From Thalassospira mesophila (GTDB taxonomy: Bacteria > Pseudomonadota > Alphaproteobacteria > Rhodospirillales > Thalassospiraceae): DNA of 64,000 nucleotides. The stretch lies in assembly GCF_002115755.1 (NCBI RefSeq), contig NZ_JFKA01000001.1:124001-188000 (forward strand), written 5' to 3'. The position numbers and the translations under genes were made by a program. This document shows, piece after piece, positions 55,437 to 64,000 of this stretch. How positions within the stretch are numbered: the stretch's first letter is position 1; every line of letters starts with the position of its first letter. The notes beneath the pieces were generated by a model, which saw only the letters and a list, made by a program, of their open reading frames with translations, did not search any database and was not told the DNA's origin.

Positions 55437-55789
55437 CACCTTTTGGCAATCGCATTCGCGAATTGCGAACGCGCCACAACGTAACCCTGACCGAAATGGC
55501 AAATGCCCTGCAATTGTCGCCAGCTTATCTGTCAGCATTGGAGCATGGGCACCGCGGGCGGCCCAGCCCGGGACTGGTTCAGCAGATTTGTGGTTATTTT
55601 AATTTGATTTGGGATGAAGTCGATGAGATAAAGCGTCTGGCGCAATTGTCTCATCCCAAGGTGACGGTTGATACCGCCGGTCTGGAACCTGCTGCGACCG
55701 AACTTGCCAACCTGTTGGCCGAACGCATTGCGGGATTAAATCAGGATCAATTGACGCGGATCTTGCGAATTGTGCAGGAACGCGGTTGA
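55433..55789 (+). CDS. XRE-family helix-turn-helix protein
   Basis: This 118-residue regulator starts at a GTG (55433) overlapping the smr stop and preceded by GGAG. VTPFGNRIRELRTRHNVTL is followed by an HTH (EMANALQLSPAYLSALEHGHRG). A C-terminal helical part, LANLLAERIAGLNQDQLTRILRIV, may dimerise. It is coupled to smr, a pairing I recall from other Alphaproteobacteria. Target unknown. Confidence 0.85.
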   Translation: MTPFGNRIRELRTRHNVTLTEMANALQLSPAYLSALEHGHRGRPSPGLVQQICGYFNLIWDEVDEIKRLAQLSHPKVTVDTAGLEPAATELANLLAERIAGLNQDQLTRILRIVQERG

Positions 55790-56048
55790 AAAAGCCCGCC
55801 AGTGTGACCTCAATCACAATGACGACAGGTGTTTTGCCCAAACCGGTTTGACTAATCGTCGAATCGGCGTTATCAGTTTCCCATGTTTTGTTACTCTTAC
55901 ACGAAACATTCCTACCTTAAGCAATCAGCGGTTTATAGTCGGTATTTGAACGTCGTATTTTTTAATGCGGCATAGAAAACTGCACTCAAATACCACCCTC
56001 CTTACCAATTCGCCCTTCCCCGGCAATTACAGATCATCATACGCACAT

Positions 56049-57314
56049 ATGCATCTCCAGGACCTGAAACTTAAATCTCCGACCGAGCTTCTTGCCCTTT
56101 CGGAAGAGCTCGAAATTGAAAACGCCAGCACCTTGCGCAAGCAGGAGCTGATGTTTGCCATTCTCAAGCAACTTGCAGAAAACGACCACGCCATTTATGG
56201 CGAAGGTGTTCTGGAAGTATTGCCCGATGGTTTTGGCTTTCTGCGGAGCCCGGAAGCCAATTATCTGGCGGGACCGGATGATATTTATGTCTCGCCAAGC
56301 CAGGTTCGCCGGTTTGGCTTGCGCACCGGTGATACTGTGGAAGGGCAGATCCGTTCCCCGAAGGAAGGTGAACGTTATTTTGCCCTGCTGAAAGTGGACA
56401 AGGTCAATTTTGATGCGCCGGAAAAAGTCCGTCATCGTATCAATTTTGATAACCTGACCCCGCTTTATCCGGATCAGCCCCTGAAAATGGAGCGTGATGT
56501 GGACCAGGACGGCAATAACAGGGACATCACCAACCGGGTGATCGAACTTGTGTCGCCGTTAGGTAAAGGTCAGCGCGCCCTGATCGTGGCACCGCCGCGC
56601 ACCGGTAAAACCGTGATGCTGCAAAATATTGCCCACGCGATCGAGGAAAACCATCCGGAAGCTTATCTGATCGTTCTTCTGATTGATGAACGCCCGGAAG
56701 AAGTGACCGATATGGACCGCTCGGTAAAAGGCGAAGTTATCAGCTCGACCTTTGACGAACCGGCACAGCGCCACGTTCAGGTGACCGAAATGGTCCTGGA
56801 AAAGGCAAAGCGCCTGGTCGAACACAAGCACGATGTTGTCATCCTGCTCGATTCGATTACGCGTCTGGCGCGTGCATACAACACCGTTGTGCCGAGCTCA
56901 GGCAAGGTTTTGACCGGTGGTGTCGATGCAAATGCCCTGCAGCGCCCCAAACGTTTCTTTGGTGCGGCCCGTAATATTGAAGAAGGGGGATCGTTAACGA
57001 TCATTGCGACCGCCCTGATCGATACCGGCTCGCGCATGGATGAAGTCATTTTCGAAGAGTTTAAAGGGACGGGTAACTCCGAACTTATTCTCGATCGGAA
57101 ACTGGCTGACAAACGTATCTTCCCGGCGATTGATATCCTTAAATCGGGTACCCGTAAGGAAGAGCTGCTGGTTGGCAAAAGCGAGCTTTCCAAAATGTGG
57201 GTTCTGCGCCGTATCCTCAACCCGATGGGTCCGCAGGACGCGATGGAATTCCTGCTTGGCAAGCTTAAATCGACCAAGAATAACGATGATTTCTTCGATT
57301 CAATGAACGGCTAG
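56049..57314 (+). CDS. rho: Transcription termination factor Rho
   Basis: This protein has 421 residues from the ATG at 56049 ([19 protein letters not shown] is the family N-terminus; the frame runs back to 55965). The N-terminal RNA-binding domain contains [12 protein letters not shown]; the P-loop is [13 protein letters not shown], and the Q/R loops follow. Rho is a hexameric RNA-dependent helicase that terminates transcription. The 259-bp leader upstream is a likely autoregulatory region. Confidence 0.98.
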   Translation: MHLQDLKLKSPTELLALSEELEIENASTLRKQELMFAILKQLAENDHAIYGEGVLEVLPDGFGFLRSPEANYLAGPDDIYVSPSQVRRFGLRTGDTVEGQIRSPKEGERYFALLKVDKVNFDAPEKVRHRINFDNLTPLYPDQPLKMERDVDQDGNNRDITNRVIELVSPLGKGQRALIVAPPRTGKTVMLQNIAHAIEENHPEAYLIVLLIDERPEEVTDMDRSVKGEVISSTFDEPAQRHVQVTEMVLEKAKRLVEHKHDVVILLDSITRLARAYNTVVPSSGKVLTGGVDANALQRPKRFFGAARNIEEGGSLTIIATALIDTGSRMDEVIFEEFKGTGNSELILDRKLADKRIFPAIDILKSGTRKEELLVGKSELSKMWVLRRILNPMGPQDAMEFLLGKLKSTKNNDDFFDSMNG

Positions 57315-57356
57315 GCCGTTGGTGCTGGAATATCGGGCATATTGAACGAGACGAAT

Positions 57357-57389
57357 TAAAACGGAGTCCGGTTTGGGCTCCGTTTTTTT
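57357..57389 (+). terminator. Rho-independent terminator of rho
   Basis: AAAACGGAG pairs with CTCCGTTTT, followed by T residues. It lies about 45 bp past the rho stop. Confidence 0.85.
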
Positions 57390-57421
57390 GTGTCTGGTTT
57401 TGGCTTTGTGTTTTGGCAAAT

Positions 57422-57437
57422 TGTTTCACGGGAAACA
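57422..57437. promoter_or_regulatory. parS: parS-like site after rho
   Basis: TGTTTCACGGGAAACA matches the parS consensus TGTTTCACGTGAAACA at 15 of 16 positions. It is intergenic, about 11 kb right of the origin. Confidence 0.85.
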
Positions 57438-57660
57438 TTTTGGGCTGGGATGGGGATGTGTCGTTTTACCCTGCCAATTCGAACATACAGATACTGCATG
57501 AATGATTGATCCTGCGGTGGTGCGTTGATGCCTGGCAAACTGGCGACACGCTGATGAGACCATGGGACGGGGCAGGGGCGTGCAGCGTGCGATGTGCAGA
57601 TCGGGACTTGCAGCTTTTGCCAAGGCATGGGACGCTGGCATCTATCATCTATCATTCACT

Positions 57661-58236
57661 ATGACCGTCAGGAAGATGCAGCTTCTTTTAAAATCTGTCG
57701 ATTTTGCCGCCCGTGCCCATCGCGACCAGCGGCGCAAGGGCCCGGCCGACGAGCCCTATATCAATCATCCGATTGAGGTTTCGCGTTTAATTGTGGAATG
57801 CGAGCCAGATACCGCCGAAGATGTGCTATGTGCCGCACTATTGCACGACGTGATCGAGGATTGCGGCGCGACACACGGCGAAATTGCCGCCTGTTTCACT
57901 GAAAATATCGCAAATATCGTTCTTGAAGTCAGTGACGATAAAGCCTTGCCGCGCGATGAGCGCAAAGCCATGCAAATTCAATTGGCTCCCCGGCTTAGTA
58001 ACGATGCCAAACTGGTGCGGCTGGCCGATAAAATTGCCAATGTCGGGGCGATGTTAACCGATACGCCGATTGGCTGGGACCGGACACAGATTTTATATTA
58101 TGTCGATTGGGCCGAAAACGTTATTGCCCCGTGCCGCAGTGTCAGCCAGCGATTAAGCGACCGTTTTGATGCCATCGCCCGCGATGTTCGGGCATGGCAT
58201 GCGCGTGATGGTGATGGTGAAAAAACCGGTTTTTAA
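57661..58236 (+). CDS. HD-domain phosphohydrolase (RelA/SpoT HD-like)
   Basis: This protein has 191 residues from the ATG at 57661. The HD motif is in CAALLHDVIEDCGATHGEI, with upstream HRDQRRKGPADEPYINHPIEV and downstream KLVRLADKIANVGAMLTD, all shared with the hydrolase domain of SpoT/Mesh1 proteins. It lacks the synthetase, TGS and ACT domains, so it resembles a small alarmone hydrolase. (p)ppGpp hydrolysis is inferred only. Confidence 0.85.
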   Translation: MTVRKMQLLLKSVDFAARAHRDQRRKGPADEPYINHPIEVSRLIVECEPDTAEDVLCAALLHDVIEDCGATHGEIAACFTENIANIVLEVSDDKALPRDERKAMQIQLAPRLSNDAKLVRLADKIANVGAMLTDTPIGWDRTQILYYVDWAENVIAPCRSVSQRLSDRFDAIARDVRAWHARDGDGEKTGF

Positions 58237-58321
58237 GGATGATTTTTCCGGTTGATGCCTCACGTAAATGCAGTGTAAGGCAAGGGCCTTTATGAAGGAC
58301 GTTTGCCCGCCAAGCGAGGAA

Positions 58322-58819
58322 TTAAAGGTCAAAAGCTGTTTGCTGGCTGGCCTTTTTCACCGGGTAAAGATCAACACCTTCAAGTTTCAGCAGGGCTTCC
58401 TTGGTTTCCAACCCGCCATCGCCCGAATACCCGCCCGGTTTTCCGCCAGTGGCAAGAACACGGTGGCAGGGGATCAGGATGGGAATGGGATTTTTGCCGC
58501 ACGCCATGCCAACGGCGCGAAATCCTTTTGGCGACCCGGCTATGCGGGCAAGATCCTGATAAGTAGCGGTTTGTCCCAGTGGAATATCACACATTGCCGC
58601 CCAAACCGCTGCCTGAAAAGGCGTGCCACCTGGTGCCAGGGGCAGGTCAAATCTGGTTAGTTTTTGGGCAAAATAGGCGTTGATTTGCGATTTGGCCTCG
58701 TCCAGCACCGGGCTGGTTTCCATATCTTCGACAAAACCCCAATCCAGCGAGACAATCTGGCCGTCAAATTCAAAAATTGTCAGCGCGCCAACCGGGCTGT
58801 TGAAAGAGATCTGGGGCAT
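58322..58819 (-). CDS. ogt: Methylated-DNA--[protein]-cysteine S-methyltransferase
   Basis: This protein has 165 residues from the ATG at 58819, which follows AGGAG. The active-site PCHRV motif is in IPILIPCHRVLATGGKPGGYSG, and the helix-turn-helix region is ATYQDLARIAGSPKGFRAVGMAC. It directly reverses O6-methylguanine by suicide transfer to the cysteine. The N-terminal domain is short, as in Ogt rather than Ada. It appears monocistronic. Confidence 0.95.
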   Translation of the reverse strand: MPQISFNSPVGALTIFEFDGQIVSLDWGFVEDMETSPVLDEAKSQINAYFAQKLTRFDLPLAPGGTPFQAAVWAAMCDIPLGQTATYQDLARIAGSPKGFRAVGMACGKNPIPILIPCHRVLATGGKPGGYSGDGGLETKEALLKLEGVDLYPVKKASQQTAFDL

Positions 58820-59165
58820 TGTGGCTCCTGTCTTGGCGGAAAATTGCGGCGTCAAATCGTTTTGAATGTCGCTTATATGCCGGTTTTACAGCCAGCCTTG
58901 CAAGCAATTTGCGTTTGTGCCGAACCGCATTGATTGAACCTGATTAATGCGGCCCTCAATTGGCGGGTGGGCTCTTGTTAAGTTCTTGCCTGCTGTTGCG
59001 ACACAAGCCGCGCGGCGGCGTCGCGGCTTACATTTCTCCCGATGCTGTTCTGGTCGGGTTCGACGCCTGTTGGTGCCGCAATTTATTGTAGCCGCTGCAA
59101 TTTTACACGGATTAATCCCTGTTTAGGGATTATCGACATGTCGTAATGTGTGAAGAAAGCCGTTT
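58820..59165. other. Intergenic region between ogt and yyaL-like gene
   Basis: About 345 bp with no credible gene. A GC-rich hairpin (AAGCCGCG at 59005-59012 with CGCGGCTT at 59022-59029) has no T tract, so terminator function is doubtful. The ogt promoter should lie here. Confidence 0.5.
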
Positions 59166-61220
59166 TTACGCGGCTTCGTTGCCATCCGAGATATCTTTAA
59201 GGTGTTTGGCCAGGGTTTCGGCATTGGTAATCGGTACGGAGCAAACCGGGCCCTGGCAGATATAGGCGGTTGCTTTGCCGTCAATGCGGGTTTTACCAAA
59301 GGCCGGATGATCTGGCGGAAGATCCTGATCATCGCCGATCAGGGTAACGGCCCGATGCGGCAGGTAACGGGCAAATACCGCCCGGCGCATGGCGTAAAGC
59401 CCGGCACTGCCAGAGGGGGCCAGAATAACAATTTGCAGCGGGTTTTGGAGCATTTCGGCACCAAGTAACAGACCGGGCATACTGGGGAACTGGTCGCGCA
59501 GGCGACCGCCAAAGCAGGCGAGGGTGGTATCGGCCCGGGTTTGATAGCGGGTTTCGCCTGTCAGGGCATAAAGACGTGCCAGATTTTGTACCATGATGCC
59601 ATTGCCCGAGGGAACCGCGCCGTCACTAACAGGTTTGCTGCGCACGACCAGATCATTGCTGCTGGCTGCAGACTGGAAATAACCGCCGCGTTGCGTGTCG
59701 GCAAACTGGGTTTCGACCTGTTCGCTCCAGCCCACGGCATCGCGCAGATAAGATGCCGAACCTGAAATTTCAAACAGGCGCAACGAAGCGCGAATCATAT
59801 GGGCGTAATCTTCGAGCATCGCGGCATGTTGCGCCCGCCCGGCACGATAGCTGTGTAACAGGGTGTTATTATTACCAAGAGTCTGCTTGATAAAATTATA
59901 GGCAAGTTTAGCGTAATCGAGCCATTCGGACCGGTGAAAAACCATGGCAGCTTCGCAAAGTGCGGCAATTGTCATGGCGTTCCAGTCGGTCAGAACCTTG
60001 TCATCCCAACCCGGGCGGACGCGGTTGTCCCGCGTTGTCATCAAGGTTTGACGCATTTTGGCAAGCGAGATTTCAGTTGGATCATCTGCAAGCGATAACC
60101 CCGACCGGGTCCGGTTCAGGATGGTGTGACCTTCCCAGTTGCCTGACGGGGTAACGTCGTAATAGCGGTTGAACAATGCGCTATCCTGATCGGCGAGCAG
60201 GTCATCTATCGCGGATTTGTCCCAGACATAAAATTTGCCTTCTTCGCCTTCGCTATCGGCGTCAAGGCTGGCGCCAAAGGCGCCGCCAGAAACGCGCATT
60301 TCCCGCATAATCCAGTCGATTGTTTCTTCGATGCGCTGCGCATAAAGCGGGTTGGTGGTAACGCGCCACGCATCGCACAGCACATCGATCAGCTGGGCAT
60401 TGTCATAAAGCATTTTTTCAAAATGGGGTGCCAGCCATTGGTCATCGACGCTGTAGCGGGCATAACCGCCGCCCAGATGGTCGTAAATCCCGCCTTGTGA
60501 CATGCGATCAAGGCTTAACGTAACGGCATTTTTCAGGTTTTCGTCGCCGGTGCGGTTGGCGGTGCGCCATAAAAAGGCCAGCAGGGTTGGCTGCGGAAAT
60601 TTGGGCGCACCCTTGGTGCCGCCATTTTCCATATCCATCAATTGCAGGCTGCTTTTGCCAAATTCATCAATGGTTTCAAGCAAGGGTACATCGCCGCTGC
60701 GGGTATTATTCATGCGTACAAGGGCAGTATTGATCTGCTTGACATTATGGGCGACGTTTTCGGGTTCGCTGGCATAGATATTGGCGATTGATTTTAAAAC
60801 GTCATCAAATCCCGGCCGGCCATATTTGGCGTGTTTGGGAAAATAGGTTCCCCCCCAGAACGGCTCGCCATTCGGGGTTAGAAACATGGTGAGCGGCCAT
60901 CCGCCCTGTTGGCCCAGCAAGGCCAGGGCATTTTGATACAAGGCATCAAGGTCTGGTCGTTCTTCGCGATCAAGTTTGATATTGATGAACAGGTCGTTCA
61001 TCAGCGCGGCAATTTCCGCATCCTCGAAACTTTCATGGGCCATGACGTGGCACCAGTGGCAGGCCGCATAGCCGATTGACAGCAAAACGGGTTTGTTGGC
61101 CGCCTGTGCCGCAGCAAGCGCCTGTTCGGACCAGGGTTGCCAATGGACAGGGTTTGTCTGGTGTTGCAAAAGATAGGGGCTGGTTTCGCGCCCCAGATTG
61201 TTGCGGTCAAGATCCATCAT
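59166..61220 (-). CDS. Thioredoxin-domain protein of the YyaL/DUF255 family
   Basis: This large protein has 684 residues from the ATG at 61220 (the codon before is GTG at 61223). An N-terminal thioredoxin-like domain carries CHWC in [18 protein letters not shown] long alpha/alpha six-barrel region follows ([45 protein letters not shown]), as in spermatogenesis-associated 20/YyaL proteins. Function is unknown; it has been linked to redox or sugar-processing roles by fold only. It is complete in length. Confidence 0.9.
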   Translation of the reverse strand: MMDLDRNNLGRETSPYLLQHQTNPVHWQPWSEQALAAAQAANKPVLLSIGYAACHWCHVMAHESFEDAEIAALMNDLFINIKLDREERPDLDALYQNALALLGQQGGWPLTMFLTPNGEPFWGGTYFPKHAKYGRPGFDDVLKSIANIYASEPENVAHNVKQINTALVRMNNTRSGDVPLLETIDEFGKSSLQLMDMENGGTKGAPKFPQPTLLAFLWRTANRTGDENLKNAVTLSLDRMSQGGIYDHLGGGYARYSVDDQWLAPHFEKMLYDNAQLIDVLCDAWRVTTNPLYAQRIEETIDWIMREMRVSGGAFGASLDADSEGEEGKFYVWDKSAIDDLLADQDSALFNRYYDVTPSGNWEGHTILNRTRSGLSLADDPTEISLAKMRQTLMTTRDNRVRPGWDDKVLTDWNAMTIAALCEAAMVFHRSEWLDYAKLAYNFIKQTLGNNNTLLHSYRAGRAQHAAMLEDYAHMIRASLRLFEISGSASYLRDAVGWSEQVETQFADTQRGGYFQSAASSNDLVVRSKPVSDGAVPSGNGIMVQNLARLYALTGETRYQTRADTTLACFGGRLRDQFPSMPGLLLGAEMLQNPLQIVILAPSGSAGLYAMRRAVFARYLPHRAVTLIGDDQDLPPDHPAFGKTRIDGKATAYICQGPVCSVPITNAETLAKHLKDISDGNEAA

Positions 61221-61505
61221 CACGCGTGTCCCATGCTGTTCCGATTGCGTTTGGCGGTCCTTCGCGTTAGGGCGACGATATGGCGATGTCGCCCCGGAAA
61301 GGGTAAATTCGCAAATTCTTATCTTCCCAAAATACGAGCAAAACTATTGAAAAGAAAGGGAAATGCTTTGCACAATTGCCATATAAGGGAAATGCGACGA
61401 ATATGGGATATGCGAAAAGCGTGGTAATGCCGCACAGACGCGCCTTTCAGGATTTATACACTGTCATTGCCATAGAATAAAAAGTGCCCGTCAGGAGGTC
61501 AGGTT

Positions 61506-61754
61506 ATGAAAATTTCAGTTGATATCGATTGCAGCCCGGAAGAGTTGCGCACATTTTTTGGGTTGCCCGATGTGCAACCCATGCAGCAAGCGCTGATGAA
61601 GGAAATTGAAGAGCGGATGAAGACCAATCTGCAAGCGATGGACCCGGAAACGATGTTAAAAACCTGGTTGCCGCAGGGCATGCAGAACTGGGAACAGATG
61701 CAAAAAGCATTCTGGAACCAGTTTAACAATGGCGGCCCCATGAAGAAGGATTGA
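61506..61754 (+). CDS. DUF6489 family small protein
   Basis: This 82-residue protein has a strong AGGAGG ribosome site. MKISVDIDCSPEELRTFFGLPDV and LMKEIEERMKTNLQAMDPETMLKTWLP match DUF6489, a small helical family found in Alphaproteobacteria. Function unknown. It precedes the ferredoxin gene by 6 bp. Confidence 0.85.
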   Translation: MKISVDIDCSPEELRTFFGLPDVQPMQQALMKEIEERMKTNLQAMDPETMLKTWLPQGMQNWEQMQKAFWNQFNNGGPMKKD

Positions 61755-61760
61755 TCGAGC

Positions 61761-62090
61761 TTGAGTGATACAGAACATTTCTATCAGTCCCATATTTTTG
61801 TCTGCCAGAACGAAAGACCAGACGGGCATCCACGCGGATGTTGCCAGGCCGCCGGGGCAACCCGGTTGCGCAATTATATGAAGGTTCGGGTCAAGGAACT
61901 TGGTATTGCGGCTGCCCGTGTGAATACCGCAGGCTGCCTTGACCGTTGTGAACTGGGGCCGGTAATGGTGATTTACCCGCAGGGAACCTGGTACCGCTAT
62001 GACAATCAGGATGACATCGACGAAATTCTTCAGACACATCTGATAGAAGGCCGGGTGGTTGATCGCTTGCAATTGCAGCCTGATCAGTAA
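61761..62090 (+). CDS. Thioredoxin-like (2Fe-2S) ferredoxin
   Basis: This 109-residue protein starts at a TTG (61761), with AAGGA ten bases upstream. Cysteines in SHIFVCQNERPDGHPRGCCQ and NTAGCLDRCELGPVMVIYP match the thioredoxin-like 2Fe-2S ferredoxin family. Such proteins often accompany NifU-like or radical-SAM enzymes. It lies immediately after the DUF6489 gene and is probably cotranscribed with it. Confidence 0.88.
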   Translation: MSDTEHFYQSHIFVCQNERPDGHPRGCCQAAGATRLRNYMKVRVKELGIAAARVNTAGCLDRCELGPVMVIYPQGTWYRYDNQDDIDEILQTHLIEGRVVDRLQLQPDQ

Positions 62091-62289
62091 GATAGATCTC
62101 TATGATTTGGCCCCTTTTGTAGGGCGCGATGGCGCCGTGCGGTTTATGAAGTCATTGGCAAGGATTCGTTGGGACTGTTTGCGGACGGATGATCCTGGTG
62201 ATCGCTTTGGATCGACGATATTTGACAAGATTTAACAAGGCCGCCACTAATCGGGCGGCCATTTTTGACATCGCCAAAATACGGAACAT

Positions 62290-63705
62290 ATGGTTTTGCA
62301 CGCTCGCACGGATACGATTGATACAATTTTCGCCTTGTCTAGCGGCGCAGGACGCGCAGGCGTTGCGGTTATTCGCCTGTCGGGGTCGCAGTCGCTGCCG
62401 GTGTTATGCGCGCTTTTGGGGCGCGATACACCGCCACGCGCGCGGGTGGCGGTGTATGCACCCATTGCCGACCCGCAAAGCGGCGAGCGGCTTGATGATG
62501 CCATTGCCTTGTATTTTGCCGGTCCGGCCAGCTTTACCGGCGAGGACGTCGTTGAACTGCATGTGCATGGCGGACGGGCGGTGATTGAAGGCGTGCTGGA
62601 CTGTCTTGCCCGTCAGCCCGGCTTGCGACTGGCGGAGCCGGGGGAATATAGCCGTCGTGCCTTTCAGAACGGCAAAATGGACCTGACCGAGGCCGAAGGC
62701 ATTGCCGATTTGATTGATGCCGAAACCGCCGCCCAGCGCCGCCAGGCCGTGCGCCAGATGGCCGGGGAACTGGGCCAGCTTTATGAAGACTGGCGCTTGC
62801 GCCTGATGCGCGCGCTGGCCCATATCGAAGCCGATATTGATTTCCCCGACGAAGATTTACCTGATGGTATTGTTGCGGTTTTGCGCAGTGATTTGCAGCG
62901 GATTGCCAATGAAATTGCCGGGCATCTGGCCGACAACCGGCGTGGGGAGCGGCTGCGTGAAGGCTTTCAGATTGTTATTCTTGGCGCACCCAATGCCGGT
63001 AAATCAAGCTTGTTAAACCGGTTGGCGCGGCGCGATGCGGCGATTGTTTCTGACATTGCCGGCACCACGCGCGACGCCATTGAAATCCATCTCGATCTCG
63101 GCGGGTTCCCCGTCACGATGGTCGATACAGCGGGCTTGCGCGAAACAGGTGACGCGATTGAAACCGAAGGGGTTCGCCGCGCGACAGAACGAGCAGAAAA
63201 TGCCGATCTTCGGCTTGTGGTAATTGACCGTGCCGATTGGCCGAGGATCGACGGCGAGGCCGCGCGACTGATAGATCGCAACACGGTTATCCTGATCAAC
63301 AAGGCGGATCAGGTGGATGACGGTATTACGGCCTCCCCGTCACATGATCAGTCCGCCGGGCTGGTGTGGTCGGGTGTGGACGCTGCGGGGGCAGTGCTGG
63401 AGCTACCGGTTTTGGCGATATCGGCTATGACCGGGGCAGGGATGGAAAGCCTCTTGCAACTGCTGGAAAGTCGCGTAAAAGAGGGGCTCGATTTTGCCGG
63501 GCCTGTCCCGTTGACGCGGATGCGTCATCGCCGCGCCCTGGAACAGGCACTGTCCCATCTTCACCGTGGTTTGGGGACTGATATTGCCGAACTGGCTGCC
63601 GAGGATATTCGCTTGGCAGTGCGGGAAATCGGGAAGATTACCGGACGTGTTGATGTTGAAGATTTGCTCGATATCATCTTTGGTGATTTCTGCATCGGTA
63701 AGTAA
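62290..63705 (+). CDS. mnmE: tRNA uridine-5-carboxymethylaminomethyl modification GTPase MnmE
   Basis: This 471-residue GTPase works with MnmG to modify U34 of tRNAs. The N-terminal folate-binding domain is followed by the G domain: G1 GAPNAGKSSLLNR, G2 AGTTRD, G3 DTAGL, G4 NKAD. The C-terminal FCIGK box is intact. It precedes mnmG by 158 bp with a parS site between them, a classical origin-region arrangement. Confidence 0.97.
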   Translation: MVLHARTDTIDTIFALSSGAGRAGVAVIRLSGSQSLPVLCALLGRDTPPRARVAVYAPIADPQSGERLDDAIALYFAGPASFTGEDVVELHVHGGRAVIEGVLDCLARQPGLRLAEPGEYSRRAFQNGKMDLTEAEGIADLIDAETAAQRRQAVRQMAGELGQLYEDWRLRLMRALAHIEADIDFPDEDLPDGIVAVLRSDLQRIANEIAGHLADNRRGERLREGFQIVILGAPNAGKSSLLNRLARRDAAIVSDIAGTTRDAIEIHLDLGGFPVTMVDTAGLRETGDAIETEGVRRATERAENADLRLVVIDRADWPRIDGEAARLIDRNTVILINKADQVDDGITASPSHDQSAGLVWSGVDAAGAVLELPVLAISAMTGAGMESLLQLLESRVKEGLDFAGPVPLTRMRHRRALEQALSHLHRGLGTDIAELAAEDIRLAVREIGKITGRVDVEDLLDIIFGDFCIGK

Positions 63706-63732
63706 TTATCGGGAAATAGGTTTAATTAGCTA

Positions 63733-63748
63733 TGTTTCACGTGAAACA
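63733..63748. promoter_or_regulatory. parS: Perfect parS site between mnmE and mnmG
   Basis: TGTTTCACGTGAAACA is identical to the 16-bp ParB-binding consensus. It is about 17 kb right of the origin and close to the usual gidA-gidB-parAB locus. Confidence 0.95.
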
Positions 63749-63863
63749 TTACCGATTCCGATGTTGAAATAATAACCAATTAAGTTGACCTTATAGGCGA
63801 TCCGGGCATTTTGCCTTGTGGATTGTCTTGCTAAAAACCGCCCGTTGCGGGCATGAGGAACTG

Positions 63864-64000
63864 ATGTCACAGAACCGTTTTGATGTGATTGTGGTCGGTG
63901 GTGGCCATGCCGGATGCGAGGCCGCTGCGGCTGCCGCGCGCATGGGGGCTAAAACTGCCCTGGTCACACACCGTGCCGACCGTATTGGCGAAATGTCCTG
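63864..64000 (+). CDS. mnmG: tRNA uridine modification enzyme MnmG, N-terminal fragment (cut by window edge)
   Basis: The ATG at 63864 follows GAGGAA. The 45 visible residues begin [20 protein letters not shown], the FAD-binding Rossmann loop of MnmG (GidA). With MnmE it installs the carboxymethylaminomethyl group on tRNA U34. The gene runs off the window end. rsmG and parAB would be expected next. Confidence 0.96.
   Translation, partial: MSQNRFDVIVVGGGHAGCEAAAAAARMGAKTALVTHRADRIGEMS

Larger units (their letters stand above)
57315..57660. other. Intergenic region after rho
   Basis: About 345 bp with the rho terminator (57357-57389) and a near-perfect parS site (57422-57437). Small ORFs here are not convincing. 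Confidence 0.55.

Noticed and set aside
57892..57905. TGTTTCAC-TGAAAA sequence inside the HD-domain gene
   Set aside because: It lacks the central G of parS and the right half is imperfect, so it does not qualify as a parS site.
59005..59029. GC-rich hairpin between ogt and the yyaL-like gene
   Set aside because: No T tract follows on either strand, so I did not call it a terminator.
1..64000. tRNA, rRNA and CRISPR scan by eye
   Set aside because: No T-loop/anticodon pattern, rRNA-like sequence or regularly spaced repeat was found.

Overview
The window looks like a chromosomal segment of an alphaproteobacterium of the Rhodospirillales, most like Thalassospira. I infer this from gene content and order (hslVU divergent from hisBHAFE-hinT, ialB next to rlmN, a hemE-origin-ppsR-maf-aroE-coaE-dnaQ block, rho-mnmE-mnmG) and from moderate GC content. 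No database search was possible. It is almost entirely housekeeping sequence, with only a few accessory insertions.

Layout. 1-9.4 kb: an mgtC start (partial), a GcvA-type LysR divergent from a LysE exporter, a ThiF/MoeB-DsrE pair, a cysteine-less Rrf2 regulator with cysK, dut and coaBC, a polysaccharide deacetylase and a RutE-like nitroreductase. 9.5-20.5 kb: an orphan PhoR-like kinase, a zeta-toxin/ParD-like toxin-antitoxin pair, hslVU, and the histidine operon hisB-DUF2628-hisH-GNAT-hisA-hisF-hisE. A foreign-looking RhuM gene separates hisE from hinT. 20.5-31 kb: mostly single genes (LysR, VOC, ghrA, GNAT, phospholipid methyltransferase, comM, GST, PhoD-like phosphatase, gshB). 31-43 kb: envelope and RNA-modification genes (lolA, EI24/CysZ-like, bactofilin, lipoprotein, ialB, rlmN), an aldo/keto reductase with HxlR regulator, then mltA, tim44, fxsA and secB. 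43-50 kb: hemJ-hemH-hemE on the minus strand and ppsR-maf-aroE-coaE-dnaQ on the plus strand, facing away from a 540-bp region with several DnaA boxes. 50-64 kb: a periplasmic binding protein, lutABC, a MITE-like element, smr-xre, rho, an HD hydrolase, ogt, a YyaL-like protein, a DUF6489 protein, a ferredoxin, mnmE and the start of mnmG.

The most notable structure is the chromosome origin between hemE and ppsR. It has three perfect and several near-perfect DnaA boxes and a tight cluster of GANTC (CcrM-type) sites. Three parS-like sites surround it: inside hemJ, after rho, and between mnmE and mnmG. Genes on either side largely point away from it. The secB-fxsA-tim44-mltA block lies on the opposite side of the origin from dnaQ and smr-xre, in reversed order, which fits an inversion across the origin.

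Other points of interest are a 267-bp nested inverted-repeat element abutting the smr start, the zeta toxin paired with a ParD-like rather than an epsilon/PezA antitoxin, and RhuM inserted in the his operon. I found no rRNA, tRNA, CRISPR array, prophage or transposase gene.
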